NCBI RefSeq assembly: GCF_011612585.1
Contig: NZ_CP050133.1
Span: 434,001 to 498,000, forward strand
Source: Streptococcus cristatus ATCC 51100
GTDB lineage: Bacteria > Bacillota > Bacilli > Lactobacillales > Streptococcaceae
Reading direction: 5' to 3'
Length of the DNA: 64,000 nucleotides
The position numbers and the translations under genes are program-made. The notes below the pieces were generated by a model that worked only from the letters and a program-made list of their open reading frames with translations, was not told the DNA's origin and made no database searches. This document shows, piece after piece, positions 8,807 to 16,247 of this stretch (position 1 is the first letter of the stretch; the number at the start of each line of letters is the position of its first letter).

Positions 8807-9499
8807 TTGGTAGACTTGATTAAAACATTTTTGCCCAATGTCTATAAGATGGGCTGGGCTGGTCAGGCTGGCTGGGGAACAGCGATTTATCTGACCCTTT
8901 ATATGACAATTATTTCCTTCTTGATCGGTGGGATTTTAGGCTTGATAGCTGGACTTTTCCTTGTATTGACAGCGCCGGGCGGTATTTTAGAAAATAAAAC
9001 AGCCTTTTTCATCTTGGATAAGGTCACATCCATCTTTCGGGCGATTCCTTTTATCATCCTCCTTGCTTTAATCAATCCCTTCACACGGATGATTGTGGGC
9101 ACAGGAATTGGGCCAACAGCGGCTTTGGTGCCTTTATCTTTGGCAGTCTTTCCTTTCTTTGCCCGTCAGGTGCAGGTGGTTCTATCAGAATTGGACCGCG
9201 GTGTGATTGAAGCGGCACAGGCAGTTGGGGCTAATACATGGGATATCATCGGAGTTTATCTGCGTGAAGGCTTACCAGATTTGATTAGGGTGACAACAGT
9301 GACCCTAATCTCGCTAGTTGGTGAAACAGCTATGGCGGGAGCGATCGGTGCAGGCGGTCTTGGAAATGTGGCGATTGCCTACGGTTATCAACGTTTCAAT
9401 CAAGACGTGACCATTTTAGCGACTGTTTTGCTCTTGCTTCTTATCTTCTTTATCCAGTTTCTGGGAGATTTCCTAACTAGAAAGATCAGTCATCGCTAG
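8807..9499 (+). CDS. metP: Methionine ABC importer permease (MetI/MetP)
   Basis: A 230-residue inner-membrane permease with about five transmembrane helices and the coupling-helix motif EAAQAVGANTWDIIGVYLREGLP that contacts MetN. The start is TTG at 8807, chosen because AGGGAGGA lies at good distance and the reading begins VDLIKTFLPN as expected for the family. It ends the met operon; the repeat/terminator region at 9503-9684 follows directly. Confidence 0.9.
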   Translation: MVDLIKTFLPNVYKMGWAGQAGWGTAIYLTLYMTIISFLIGGILGLIAGLFLVLTAPGGILENKTAFFILDKVTSIFRAIPFIILLALINPFTRMIVGTGIGPTAALVPLSLAVFPFFARQVQVVLSELDRGVIEAAQAVGANTWDIIGVYLREGLPDLIRVTTVTLISLVGETAMAGAIGAGGLGNVAIAYGYQRFNQDVTILATVLLLLLIFFIQFLGDFLTRKISHR

Positions 9500-9502
9500 A
9501 CA

Positions 9503-9684
9503 GAGAGTGGGACAGAAATCGGTAATTCGTTAGAATTCGATTTCGTCGTCCCACCTCCGCACAGTTGAGTAGGGCTCTATTACGCTGATGAAATCAGCGT
9601 AATAGAACCCACTCAACCACTGCGTCTTGCTCGACAATCCAAAGACAATTTAGAGGCTAGGACTTTTGTCCCAGCCTCCTTTTG
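9503..9684 (+). repeat. Triple-hairpin intergenic repeat ending in a terminator
   Basis: Three successive hairpins fill the space after metP. The first (about 9506-9557) pairs GTGGGAC with GTCCCAC and GAAATCG with CGATTTC. The second (9562-9622) is a long near-perfect stem: CAGTTGAGT, then GGGCTCTATTACGCTGAT pairing back around a GAA loop. The third (9652-9684) is GAGGCTAGGAC / GTCCCAGCCTC with a T-run and acts as a terminator. The architecture looks like the abundant dispersed intergenic repeats of sanguinis-group streptococci. It lacks coding capacity. Confidence 0.65.
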
Positions 9685-10012
9685 TCAACTATCATCCTTT
9701 GAAAAGTCTGAAAATTTAATTTACATTCTATTTTCATAATGCTATAATAAATAAAGCTAAGTATAGAAAAATAGCATAATACATTACTTCTTGGCAGTGC
9801 TGGATTTTGCCCATGCCGGGGAAAGTTGCTTTAATAAACAACTAGTTTTCCTAGGAAGAAAGCTTATCAAGGATGCTTGATCTACAAACCTTGCTAGAAC
9901 TTCCTCCTGCAGGAAGGATGGCAAAGCATGAAATGCGCATTTGCACGTATCAAGGATATAGCTATCAATAGTTTTATGAAGTTTTAGCTTCACAATTAGA
10001 AAGGATTCGATA
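9685..10012 (+). promoter_or_regulatory. Promoter and about 255-nt structured leader of an ECF S component
   Basis: An extended -10 (TGCTATAAT at 9740-9748) is preceded by a CodY-like AAAAGTCTGAAAATT at 9702-9716 (three mismatches to consensus). From about 9756 to the ATG at 10013 no credible gene is seen. The stretch holds several stems: AGTTG/CAACT, ATCAAG/CTTGAT (9867-9882), TTCCT/AGGAA, GCAAA/TTTGC and TGAAG/CTTCA (9977-9992). The length and the run of hairpins suggest a regulatory RNA or degenerate repeat sequence. I do not recognise a known riboswitch consensus in it. Confidence 0.45.
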
Positions 10013-10606
10013 ATGACATCGTTAACACTGAAAGAGCTGAAATGGACGGGAGTCTTTGCTTTGCTCTACTTTCTCTGTGTCGGACTAGGAGTACTAGTAG
10101 GGCACTTTTTTGACAATGCTGGCAATATGCTCTATGCTCCAGTATTTGCTGCAGTTTTTGGCGGAAGCGTTTATATGTTGCTGCAAAGCAAGATTAAAAA
10201 ATTTGGAGCGATCAGCTTAGTAGGCCTAATAATGGGAGGCTTTTTCCTCCTGTCTGGTCATTTTATGATTGCTGGTCTGCCGGGCTTGGTGTTCGGTCTC
10301 TTGGCGGACACGATTGCAGGCTTGGGCAAATACGAAAATAAATTCTGGAATCTGCTTTCTTTTGTTTGTTTCTCTTTTGTCAATTCGGGCCCTATTATCC
10401 TCATGTGGCTAGCGCGTCAAGCTTATATTGATGGCTTGGTGGCGCGTGGGAAGACAGCAGAATACATCAATCGGATTTTGCTGCCGTTGGATTTCCCGAC
10501 CATTGCTAGTTTTATTGTGATGGTAGTGGCAGGTGCTTTAATCGGTGGTCTGCTCGGTCAATATCTGGTAAAGAAACGCAGTGAAAAAGCTGATTTTCAG
10601 TCATAA
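10013..10606 (+). CDS. ECF transporter S component, Trep_Strep (MptE-like) family
   Basis: A 197-residue membrane protein with about six helices and little outside them. The pattern (FALLYFLCVGLG, NAGNMLYAPVFAAVFGGSVYMLL, GLPGLVFGLLADTIAGLGKY) fits the Trep_Strep family of substrate-binding S components for energy-coupling-factor transporters. S components capture a vitamin-like or nucleobase-like ligand and dock on EcfT. The substrate is unknown. AGAAAGGAT precedes the ATG. The required ATPase and EcfT are encoded at 21.1-23.6 kb, or a shared ECF module elsewhere could serve it. Confidence 0.7.
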   Translation: MTSLTLKELKWTGVFALLYFLCVGLGVLVGHFFDNAGNMLYAPVFAAVFGGSVYMLLQSKIKKFGAISLVGLIMGGFFLLSGHFMIAGLPGLVFGLLADTIAGLGKYENKFWNLLSFVCFSFVNSGPIILMWLARQAYIDGLVARGKTAEYINRILLPLDFPTIASFIVMVVAGALIGGLLGQYLVKKRSEKADFQS

Positions 10607-10829
10607 AAAGTCAGGCCAGATGAAAGTTGCCGGACTTTCCTATCCTAGCTTGCTCAAGGAATTGTTCTGGCATAAGTTTGATCCAGAATGCCCTAGCTTG
10701 CATGCTATATCCTTGAGAAATAGACGGTTATAAAAAAATTCTATGCCTCCAGCTCTAGCGAAAAGAGCCTAATTTTGGTAAGATTAGAAGACTTGGAGAA
10801 TATCAGGCTCAAGGCCTGGGAGGAATAAG
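10607..10829 (+). promoter_or_regulatory. Intergenic leader with nested stems before the SAM-cleaving enzyme
   Basis: The first stem (AAAGTC..GGC / GCC..GACTTT, about 10609-10639) probably ends the preceding gene. A second, nested structure follows: CTCAAGGA (10653-10660) pairs with TCCTTGAG, enclosing TTCTGG / CCAGAA. The segment shares an 11-base string (CTATATCCTTG, complement CAAGGATATAG) with the leaders at about 9950 and 20206. TAAGATTAGAAG is a weak -10 candidate. No gene is seen. Confidence 0.4.
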
Positions 10830-11675
10830 ATGAACAACATATTAGTGCTACAGTCGGACTTCGGTCTGGTAGATGGAGCAGTGTCGGCTATGATTGGAGT
10901 GGCTTTGGAGGAATCACCAACGCTGAAAATCCATCATTTGACCCATGACATCACCCCTTACAATATTTTTGAGGGCAGTTATCGTCTCTTTCAGACGGTA
11001 GATTATTGGCCAGAGGGAACGACCTTTGTCTCGGTCGTGGATCCGGGAGTGGGTTCCAAGCGGAAAAGCGTGGTTGCTAAGACCAGTAAAAATCAATATA
11101 TCGTGACACCTGATAATGGTACTCTGTCCTTTATCAAAAAGCATGTCGGTATCGTAGCTATTCGTGAGATTTCAGAAGTGGAAAATCGTCGCAAGAATAC
11201 TGAGCATTCTTATACCTTCCACGGGCGAGATGTCTATGCCTACACAGGTGCCAAGCTGGCTAGCGGCCATATCAGTTTTGAGGAAGTTGGCCCAGAGTTG
11301 AGTGTCGAAGAAATTGTCGAAATCCCTGTTGTCGAAACACGGATAGCAGATAATTTGGTCAGCGGAGCTATTGACATTTTGGATGTTCGCTTTGGCTCCC
11401 TTTGGACTTCGATTACGCGCGAGGAGTTCTGCACCTTAGAGCCCAGCTTTGGCGACCGTTTTGAAGTCACCATTTACAACAATGACATGCTGGTTTATCA
11501 AAACCAAGTGACCTATGGCAAGTCCTTTACGGATGTCCGCATTGGTCAGCCGATTTTGTACATCAATTCCCTCTATCGGGTGGGCTTGGCTATCAACCAA
11601 GGTTCCTTTGCCAAGGCCTACAATGTTGGTGTCGGTGCTCAATGGCATATTGAGATTAAACGTATAGAAAATTAA
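10830..11675 (+). CDS. SAM hydroxide adenosyltransferase (DUF62)
   Basis: A 281-residue enzyme of the DUF62 family, which splits S-adenosylmethionine with hydroxide to give adenosine and methionine; the same fold includes fluorinase and chlorinase. Visible family marks are the N-terminal LQSDFG (Asp contacting ribose), the [12 protein letters not shown] segment, [16 protein letters not shown] and FHGRDVYA. The C-terminal beta domain starts near 170. Halogenase activity is unlikely, but I cannot exclude it from sequence. GGGAGGAATAAG gives a good start. A UPF0397 S component follows after 11 bases, so the two are co-transcribed. Confidence 0.85.
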   Translation: MNNILVLQSDFGLVDGAVSAMIGVALEESPTLKIHHLTHDITPYNIFEGSYRLFQTVDYWPEGTTFVSVVDPGVGSKRKSVVAKTSKNQYIVTPDNGTLSFIKKHVGIVAIREISEVENRRKNTEHSYTFHGRDVYAYTGAKLASGHISFEEVGPELSVEEIVEIPVVETRIADNLVSGAIDILDVRFGSLWTSITREEFCTLEPSFGDRFEVTIYNNDMLVYQNQVTYGKSFTDVRIGQPILYINSLYRVGLAINQGSFAKAYNVGVGAQWHIEIKRIEN

Positions 11676-11686
11676 AGGAGAACATT

Positions 11687-12250
11687 ATGAAAAAGAAATT
11701 GTTAGATACAAAGTTTACTATTAAAGAAGTTGTTGCAACGGGGATTGGAGCTGCACTTTTTGTAGTTATCGGAATGATTAGCATTCCAACACCTGTTCCA
11801 AATACCAGTATTCAGCTGCAATATGCGGTTCAGGCCCTCTTTAGTGTCGTTTTCGGCCCCTTTGTCGGCTTCCTGATGGGCTTGATTGGCCACGTTATCA
11901 AAGACGCTATGGCTGGCTACGGTCTCTGGTGGTCATGGATTATCGCTAGTGCCTTCTTTGGTTTCATTCTCGGTTTGTTTAAAAATCGCATCCGTGCAGC
12001 AGAAGGTATTTTTGAAGTGAAGGACATCGTCAACTTCAATATCTTCCAGCTTTTGGCCAATGCTTTTGTCTGGCTCTTGGTCGCTCCGATTGGCGATATC
12101 TTGATTTATAGCGAGCCGGTCAATAAGGTCTTTGTGCAAGGCTTTGTAGCAACTCTGTCAAATGGAGTGACAGTTGCCGTAGCAGGAACCTTGCTCTTAC
12201 TAGCCTACGCTCGTACTCAGACTCGCTCAGGTAGCCTTAAGAAAGATTAA
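11687..12250 (+). CDS. ECF transporter S component, UPF0397 family
   Basis: A 187-residue protein with five to six membrane helices. Family marks are [42 protein letters not shown] and [22 protein letters not shown]0397 proteins are substrate-binding components of ECF importers whose ligand has not been established to my knowledge. In other firmicutes they sit directly before a two-domain ATPase and EcfT; here those genes are about 9 kb downstream. Pairing with the SAM-cleaving enzyme suggests a ligand linked to adenosine or SAM, by inference. AAAGGAG precedes the ATG. Confidence 0.82.
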   Translation: MKKKLLDTKFTIKEVVATGIGAALFVVIGMISIPTPVPNTSIQLQYAVQALFSVVFGPFVGFLMGLIGHVIKDAMAGYGLWWSWIIASAFFGFILGLFKNRIRAAEGIFEVKDIVNFNIFQLLANAFVWLLVAPIGDILIYSEPVNKVFVQGFVATLSNGVTVAVAGTLLLLAYARTQTRSGSLKKD

Positions 12251-12267
12251 TCAAACTAGATATTACA

Positions 12268-12294
12268 AGATTGGGAAAGTCCCAATCTTTTTTT
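12268..12294 (+). terminator. Terminator after UPF0397 gene
   Basis: Stem AGATTGGGA / TCCCAATCT with a three-base loop, followed by seven Ts. Confidence 0.85.
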
Positions 12295-12321
12295 GTACAA
12301 AATAAAAAACAAAATGTAATT

Positions 12322-12355
12322 TATATATTGCATTATTTAAAATATATTGTATAAT
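12322..12355 (+). promoter_or_regulatory. Promoter with direct repeat, likely operator for the XRE regulator
   Basis: -35 TTGCAT (12328-12333), 16-bp spacer, -10 TATAAT (12350-12355). The string ATATATTGyATwAT occurs twice, 21 bp apart and covering the -35 and -10 boxes, so both copies face the same side of the helix. This is a plausible binding site for the regulator encoded two genes later. Operator function is inferred. Confidence 0.55.
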
Positions 12356-12384
12356 GGACTTATGAAGATGAAAGGAGCGCAGAT

Positions 12385-12576
12385 ATGAATAAGAAAGTAA
12401 GTGTCCTGCTTATCTATCTTGTATCGGCGACAGTTCTACTAGTTGTTGGCATGATTCAGAAAAATCAAACCTTTATTATAATCGCTTGTGCTAATGTCGC
12501 ACTTGGCTCTACTTTCTACGCCATAGGCGGGCAAAAGAATGACGATAAGGATGGTGGCCATGGCAAAAAATCTTAG
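12385..12576 (+). CDS. Small membrane protein of the XRE/CPBP locus
   Basis: A 63-residue protein with two predicted membrane helices (about 6-24 and 29-48) and a charged tail rich in Asp, Gly and Lys. GGAGCG precedes the ATG. Its end overlaps the start of the XRE gene by 17 bases, so the two are translated together. No family is recognised with confidence. Confidence 0.7.
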   Translation: MNKKVSVLLIYLVSATVLLVVGMIQKNQTFIIIACANVALGSTFYAIGGQKNDDKDGGHGKKS

Positions 12577-12757
12577 GTTAAAAATGGCAAGGGCTGAGCA
12601 TGACATGACCCAAGGCGACTTGGCTGATGCCATTGGTGTGACTCGTCAGACCATTGGCCTGATTGAGGCAGGCAAGTACAATCCCAGTCTTAGTCTATGC
12701 TTGGCCATTTGCAAGTGCCTCAATAAAACGCTGGATCAGTTGTTTTGGGAAGAATAG
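12560..12757 (+). CDS. XRE-family transcriptional regulator
   Basis: A 65-residue protein that is almost entirely a Cro/CI-type helix-turn-helix ([20 protein letters not shown], then [20 protein letters not shown]). Such single-domain regulators usually repress their own operon. The ATG at 12560 is preferred because AAGGATGG sits nine bases upstream; in-frame ATGs at 12539 and 12551 would only add residues from inside the upstream gene. It probably controls the membrane proteins and CPBP protease that follow. Confidence 0.85.
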   Translation: MAKNLRLKMARAEHDMTQGDLADAIGVTRQTIGLIEAGKYNPSLSLCLAICKCLNKTLDQLFWEE

Positions 12758-12776
12758 TAGGAAAGTGAGAAAGAAA

Positions 12777-13271
12777 ATGAAGAACAAACCACAAAAAGTC
12801 TATACAGACGAGCGGACTTTACAACTTGAGCGAAAATTAGGAAATGAAGTTGCATTTTTTGCGATTATCTTGCTCCTTATTTCTATCTTTATCAAAATTA
12901 TGATTTGGCATGTGCCAGTAGAAGGCTACTTACCAGAAATTCTAGTTATTTTGGCTATGGAAATCTATGCTGGCATTCGTAGCTGGCAGTTGGGCCTTGA
13001 CATCAGACGCTACAAGCCATCTATTGGGCAAAGGAGTTTCAGAAGTCGTTTGGCTAACGGAGCTATCTTAGCAATTGTAATCGTGGCTGTTCAGATGTGG
13101 AGTGGAAATTCGGTTATTCGACTATTCTTTCAACATTACCCAATTTTGCAATTTATTTTTATTGTAGCTTTGATAACTGCCTTTTCTAGTATATTTGATC
13201 AGTTGGTCAATTATTTTTATCAGAAGAGACAGGTTTTATTAGACCAAGAACTAGAAAATGATGAGAATTAG
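12777..13271 (+). CDS. Membrane protein, DUF6773-like, paralog 1
   Basis: A 164-residue protein starting MKNKPQKVYTDERTLQLERK, with four predicted helices and ending LLDQELENDEN. The ATG at 12777 follows GGAAAGTGAG. It shares a plan with the next two membrane proteins: a DER motif near the N-terminus, a conserved Arg about six residues before a LG (IRSWQLGLD), and an acidic LDQELE tail. The family name is from memory and the function is unknown. The gene overlaps the frame leading into paralog 2. Confidence 0.75.
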   Translation: MKNKPQKVYTDERTLQLERKLGNEVAFFAIILLLISIFIKIMIWHVPVEGYLPEILVILAMEIYAGIRSWQLGLDIRRYKPSIGQRSFRSRLANGAILAIVIVAVQMWSGNSVIRLFFQHYPILQFIFIVALITAFSSIFDQLVNYFYQKRQVLLDQELENDEN

Positions 13272-13314
13272 AATCAATGAATCTTTAACTTATAGTAAGA
13301 AAGTGAGTAAGAAA

Positions 13315-13791
13315 ATGAAGAAGCAGCCTGTTATAAAAGATGAACGAACAGAAAAATTGGACGGCAAAGTTGCAGGAGAACTAGTACTAGGAATGTTCCT
13401 TTTCTTGGCTATCTCTGTATTTTTCAAAGCCTATATCCTCCATCTAAGCTTACTGGCCTATCTGCCAGAAGGTTTTCTGCTTACCTTAGTAGGTCTATAT
13501 GCCTTGCTTCGTCGCGTAAGCTTAGGCATTGATGTTGGTGATATGGTGAGAGAGGAAAAATGGCCAGAGCGATTTGGCGGTGGAGTCGTCTTTGCTCTCA
13601 TCGTTATGGGCATTGATTTCTTTGGTCAGCGAGAAAATCTGGCTAGTATGTTCAGCATTTTGTATCTGCTCAAGCTGGCTCTTGCAATGCTACTGTTTAT
13701 GCTTGGGAGCTTAACGATGGACAAGATCAGTCTTTACCTAAACAGTAAAGGTCAGGCAAAGCTCGATCAGGAATTGGAGGATGAAGAATGA
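13315..13791 (+). CDS. Membrane protein, DUF6773-like, paralog 2
   Basis: A 158-residue protein starting MKKQPVIKDERTEKLDGKV, with four helices and the tail KLDQELEDEE. The ATG at 13315 was chosen over one at 13258 because the sequence before it (AAAGTGAG..AAGAAAATGAAG) repeats the ribosome-binding region of paralog 1, pointing to tandem duplication. The conserved LLRRVSLGID lines up with IRSWQLGLD in paralog 1. Its stop overlaps the CPBP start by four bases (ATGA). Function unknown. Confidence 0.75.
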   Translation: MKKQPVIKDERTEKLDGKVAGELVLGMFLFLAISVFFKAYILHLSLLAYLPEGFLLTLVGLYALLRRVSLGIDVGDMVREEKWPERFGGGVVFALIVMGIDFFGQRENLASMFSILYLLKLALAMLLFMLGSLTMDKISLYLNSKGQAKLDQELEDEE

Positions 13792-14465
13792 CTTGGTGGA
13801 AACGATTGATCTGGGTTGGCTGCGCTTTCTTAGCTTTGGGCTTGTATGTCCTCCCTATGCTGTTTCAGCAGGTAGCAATCATTTATCAATTTCCTAAACA
13901 GTGGACCATTGGTCTTGGGCTTTTGCTGATTTTCCTAGTCTGGCTGGTCTTTGTCGTGGCAGCAAAGAAAACTGGCATCCTATCTCCGTCTGGGAAAATC
14001 TTTCAAAAAGGAGACGGGAAGCGAATTGCCCTAGGCCTCTTTGGCATGTTGCTCATATCTGTCCTTGGGACGGTACTACTACAGTGGCTGCATGGAGAAG
14101 TGACAACGGCTAATCAGGCATCTTTGATGGAGGAGTTCCAAAGAGGAGATATAGTTTTATTGTCCATCATGCTTGGAGTTTTGGCGCCTATCGCAGAAGA
14201 AATTATTTTCCGTGGCATCATTCCTCTAAAAATCTTTAAAGGCTATGAAAGCTGGGGCTATATCATAGGCGGACTACTCTTTGCGATATTTCATGGCCCA
14301 ACCAATATCATGTCCTTTGTGATTTATGGTGGTGCTTCTGTGATTTTGACCTTGCTGGCTTATCGAACTCGGCGCTTGGAAGTCAGTATTGCAGTTCACA
14401 TGATAAATAACGGACTTCCTGCCATTCTTATGTTGTTGATCCCTATTTTTGGAGTAGAGGTATAG
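13788..14465 (+). CDS. CPBP-family intramembrane metalloprotease
   Basis: A 225-residue membrane protein with about six to seven helices and the CPBP (Abi) motifs: EEIIFRG (motif 1 with catalytic Glu pair), FAIFHGPTN (motif 2 His) and HMINNG (motif 3 His). In lactic acid bacteria such proteases often give immunity to self-made bacteriocins or cleave peptide precursors. No bacteriocin precursor is seen next to it. Coupled to paralog 2 through an ATGA overlap. Confidence 0.85.
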   Translation: MTWWKRLIWVGCAFLALGLYVLPMLFQQVAIIYQFPKQWTIGLGLLLIFLVWLVFVVAAKKTGILSPSGKIFQKGDGKRIALGLFGMLLISVLGTVLLQWLHGEVTTANQASLMEEFQRGDIVLLSIMLGVLAPIAEEIIFRGIIPLKIFKGYESWGYIIGGLLFAIFHGPTNIMSFVIYGGASVILTLLAYRTRRLEVSIAVHMINNGLPAILMLLIPIFGVEV

Positions 14466-14474
14466 GAGCTTGAA

Positions 14475-14966
14475 ATGAAAATGAAACTTATTAAACGACA
14501 GATCTTAGACGAACGGGAAGAACAAGTAGTCAACAAGGCTGGTATGGAGAGTTTCAGTCTCATGCTATGTGGCAGTTTAGCTTTATATATGGGTTCTGTC
14601 GCTATGAATGGGGGAGTCGTTCACTATCAACCATTCTTAATACTGATTGCGATTGCGGGTCTATATTTTTTCTGTTGAGCTCAGTATCTGGGAGCTAATT
14701 ATTACAATAGTTTCAGTCTGACTATCTGGGGTGTGCTGGCTGCGACAGGATTTCTGACTCTTTTGATTGCTTGCCAGAATTTTCAGCTCAATCATACTAT
14801 TTATCATAATAGTATTTTTCACCCCATGTTTCTTTTGGTCATTTTGGTTACATTTTGCATTCATCTTCCCTTGATGCTGCTGGTCAATATTCTCTTGGAG
14901 AGTCTCAGCAAGTGGCAGAAGAAGCGCTTTGAGAAGTATTTGGAAGAATTGGAGAAAGAGGGCTAA
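14475..14966 (+). pseudogene. Third DUF6773-like paralog, broken by an in-frame stop
   Basis: Reading starts at the ATG at 14475 (TAGGAG before it) with the family-type KRQILDEREEQV, runs 67 residues to a TGA at 14676-14678, and continues in the same frame to 14966 with two more helices and a charged tail (KYLEELEKEG). Full length would be 163 residues, matching paralogs 1 and 2. The stop falls exactly where both paralogs have a conserved Arg (LYFFC-stop-AQYLG against LYALLRRVSLG), consistent with a CGA to TGA change. Translation could restart, but the simplest view is a recent nonsense mutation. Confidence 0.75.
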
Positions 14967-15040
14967 CCTGCTTTTCTGCGTAGAGATTCCAGCTCTGCTA
15001 TTTTCCAAACAAATTTTTTGCCCAGTTTTTTCAATCAGGT

Positions 15041-15076
15041 TATAATAAATAGATGAATTAAAAAATTCAGAAAATT
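15041..15076 (+). promoter_or_regulatory. trhO promoter with possible CodY-like site
   Basis: A TATAAT at 15041-15046 precedes trhO. AAAATTCAGAAAATT at 15062-15076 has two mismatches to the CodY consensus and lies downstream of the expected start of transcription. The region is A/T-rich, so this could be chance. Confidence 0.35.
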
Positions 15077-15102
15077 TATAGAGAAATGAGAGTTGAAATC
15101 TT

Positions 15103-16089
15103 ATGGCAAAAGATATTCGCGTATTACTTTACTACAAATATGTTCCGATTGAGAATGCTGAGAAATTTGCAGCTGATCATCTGGCCTTCTGTAAATCTAT
15201 CGGTCTTAAAGGCCGTATCCTGGTGGCAGATGAAGGAATCAATGGAACGGTTTCTGGTGATTATGAAACCACTCAAAAATACATGGATTATGTGCACAGC
15301 CTTCCGGGCATGGAAGACCTTTGGTTCAAGATTGACGAAGAAAACGAGCAAGCTTTCAAGAAAATGTTTGTTCGCTACAAGAAAGAAATCGTGCACTTGG
15401 GCTTGGAAGACAATGATTTTGACAATGACATCAACCCGCTGGAGACGACAGGAGCTTACCTGTCACCTAAGGAATTTAAGGAAGCCCTCTTGGACGAAGA
15501 CACTGTTGTCTTAGACACTCGTAACGACTACGAGTACGATCTGGGTCACTTCCGTGGGGCCATTCGTCCAGACATTCGCAACTTCCGCGAATTGCCGCAA
15601 TGGGTTCGTGATAACAAAGAGAAGTTCATGGACAAGCGCGTGGTTGTTTACTGTACTGGTGGTGTTCGCTGTGAGAAATTCTCAGGCTGGATGGTGCGTG
15701 AAGGATATAAGGATGTCGGTCAGCTTCATGGCGGTATCGCGACTTACGGCAAGGATCCAGAAGTTCAAGGTGAGCTTTGGGACGGCAAGATGTATGTCTT
15801 TGATGAGCGTATCTCCGTTGATATCAACCATGTTGATCCAGTCGTGATTGGGAAAGACTGGTTTGACGGTACTCCTTGTGAGCGTTATGTCAACTGTGGC
15901 AATCCAGAGTGTAACCGCCGCATCCTAACTTCAGAAGAAAACGAAGACAAGTACCTCCGTGGCTGCTCTCACGAATGCCGTGTTCACCCTCGCAACCGCT
16001 ATGTGACTGAAAACGGTCTGAGCCAAGCTGAAGTGGTGGAACGTTTGGCTGCGATTGGAGAAAGCTTGGAAACACTGGTCGCTCAGTAA
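15103..16089 (+). CDS. trhO: tRNA uridine(34) hydroxylase TrhO (rhodanese-fold)
   Basis: A 328-residue enzyme of the TrhO/YceA family. It is known to form 5-hydroxyuridine at wobble position 34 of tRNAs using molecular oxygen. Residues 1-95 form the family-specific N-terminal domain ([29 protein letters not shown]); 115-220 is the rhodanese domain with active-site loop CTGGVRC (Cys184 and Cys189). The Cys-rich C-terminus ([10 protein letters not shown] ... GCSHECR) may bind zinc. Length is normal. It stands alone between a promoter and a terminator. Confidence 0.92.
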   Translation: MAKDIRVLLYYKYVPIENAEKFAADHLAFCKSIGLKGRILVADEGINGTVSGDYETTQKYMDYVHSLPGMEDLWFKIDEENEQAFKKMFVRYKKEIVHLGLEDNDFDNDINPLETTGAYLSPKEFKEALLDEDTVVLDTRNDYEYDLGHFRGAIRPDIRNFRELPQWVRDNKEKFMDKRVVVYCTGGVRCEKFSGWMVREGYKDVGQLHGGIATYGKDPEVQGELWDGKMYVFDERISVDINHVDPVVIGKDWFDGTPCERYVNCGNPECNRRILTSEENEDKYLRGCSHECRVHPRNRYVTENGLSQAEVVERLAAIGESLETLVAQ

Positions 16090-16104
16090 TTGAATCGTGA
16101 AGAT

Positions 16105-16141
16105 AAAAAACTTTAGATGTTTCAAGTGTCTAAAGTTTTTT
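16105..16141 (+). terminator. Terminator after trhO
   Basis: Stem AAAACTTTAGA / TCTAAAGTTTT with a nine-base loop, then Ts. Near-symmetrical. Confidence 0.85.
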
Positions 16142-16247
16142 CATTATTTATTTGTAGCTTAGCTTTTCTTTATTCAGGTTTTGATGTTTTGTCCCTTCTT
16201 TTTGATGTGATATAATGGGCTTAAATAAATGGGAAAGGAGCAAGTCT

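Noticed and set aside
9784..9993. A 69-codon minus-strand reading frame in the leader of the ECF gene
   Set aside because: It lies antisense in a hairpin-rich, likely untranslated leader, has no clear ribosome-binding site and no recognisable domain.
10830..11675. Fluorinase or chlorinase for halogenated metabolites
   Set aside because: The family fold is shared, but stand-alone firmicute members are SAM hydroxide adenosyltransferases and there are no halometabolite genes nearby.
14733..14966. A separate 77-residue membrane protein
   Set aside because: Same frame as the upstream 67-residue piece, no ribosome-binding site at its ATG, and together they match the full length of the neighbouring paralogs.
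15086..15514. A 142-codon plus-strand frame overlapping trhO
   Set aside because: It overlaps a clear conserved enzyme in another frame and its translation shows no domain.
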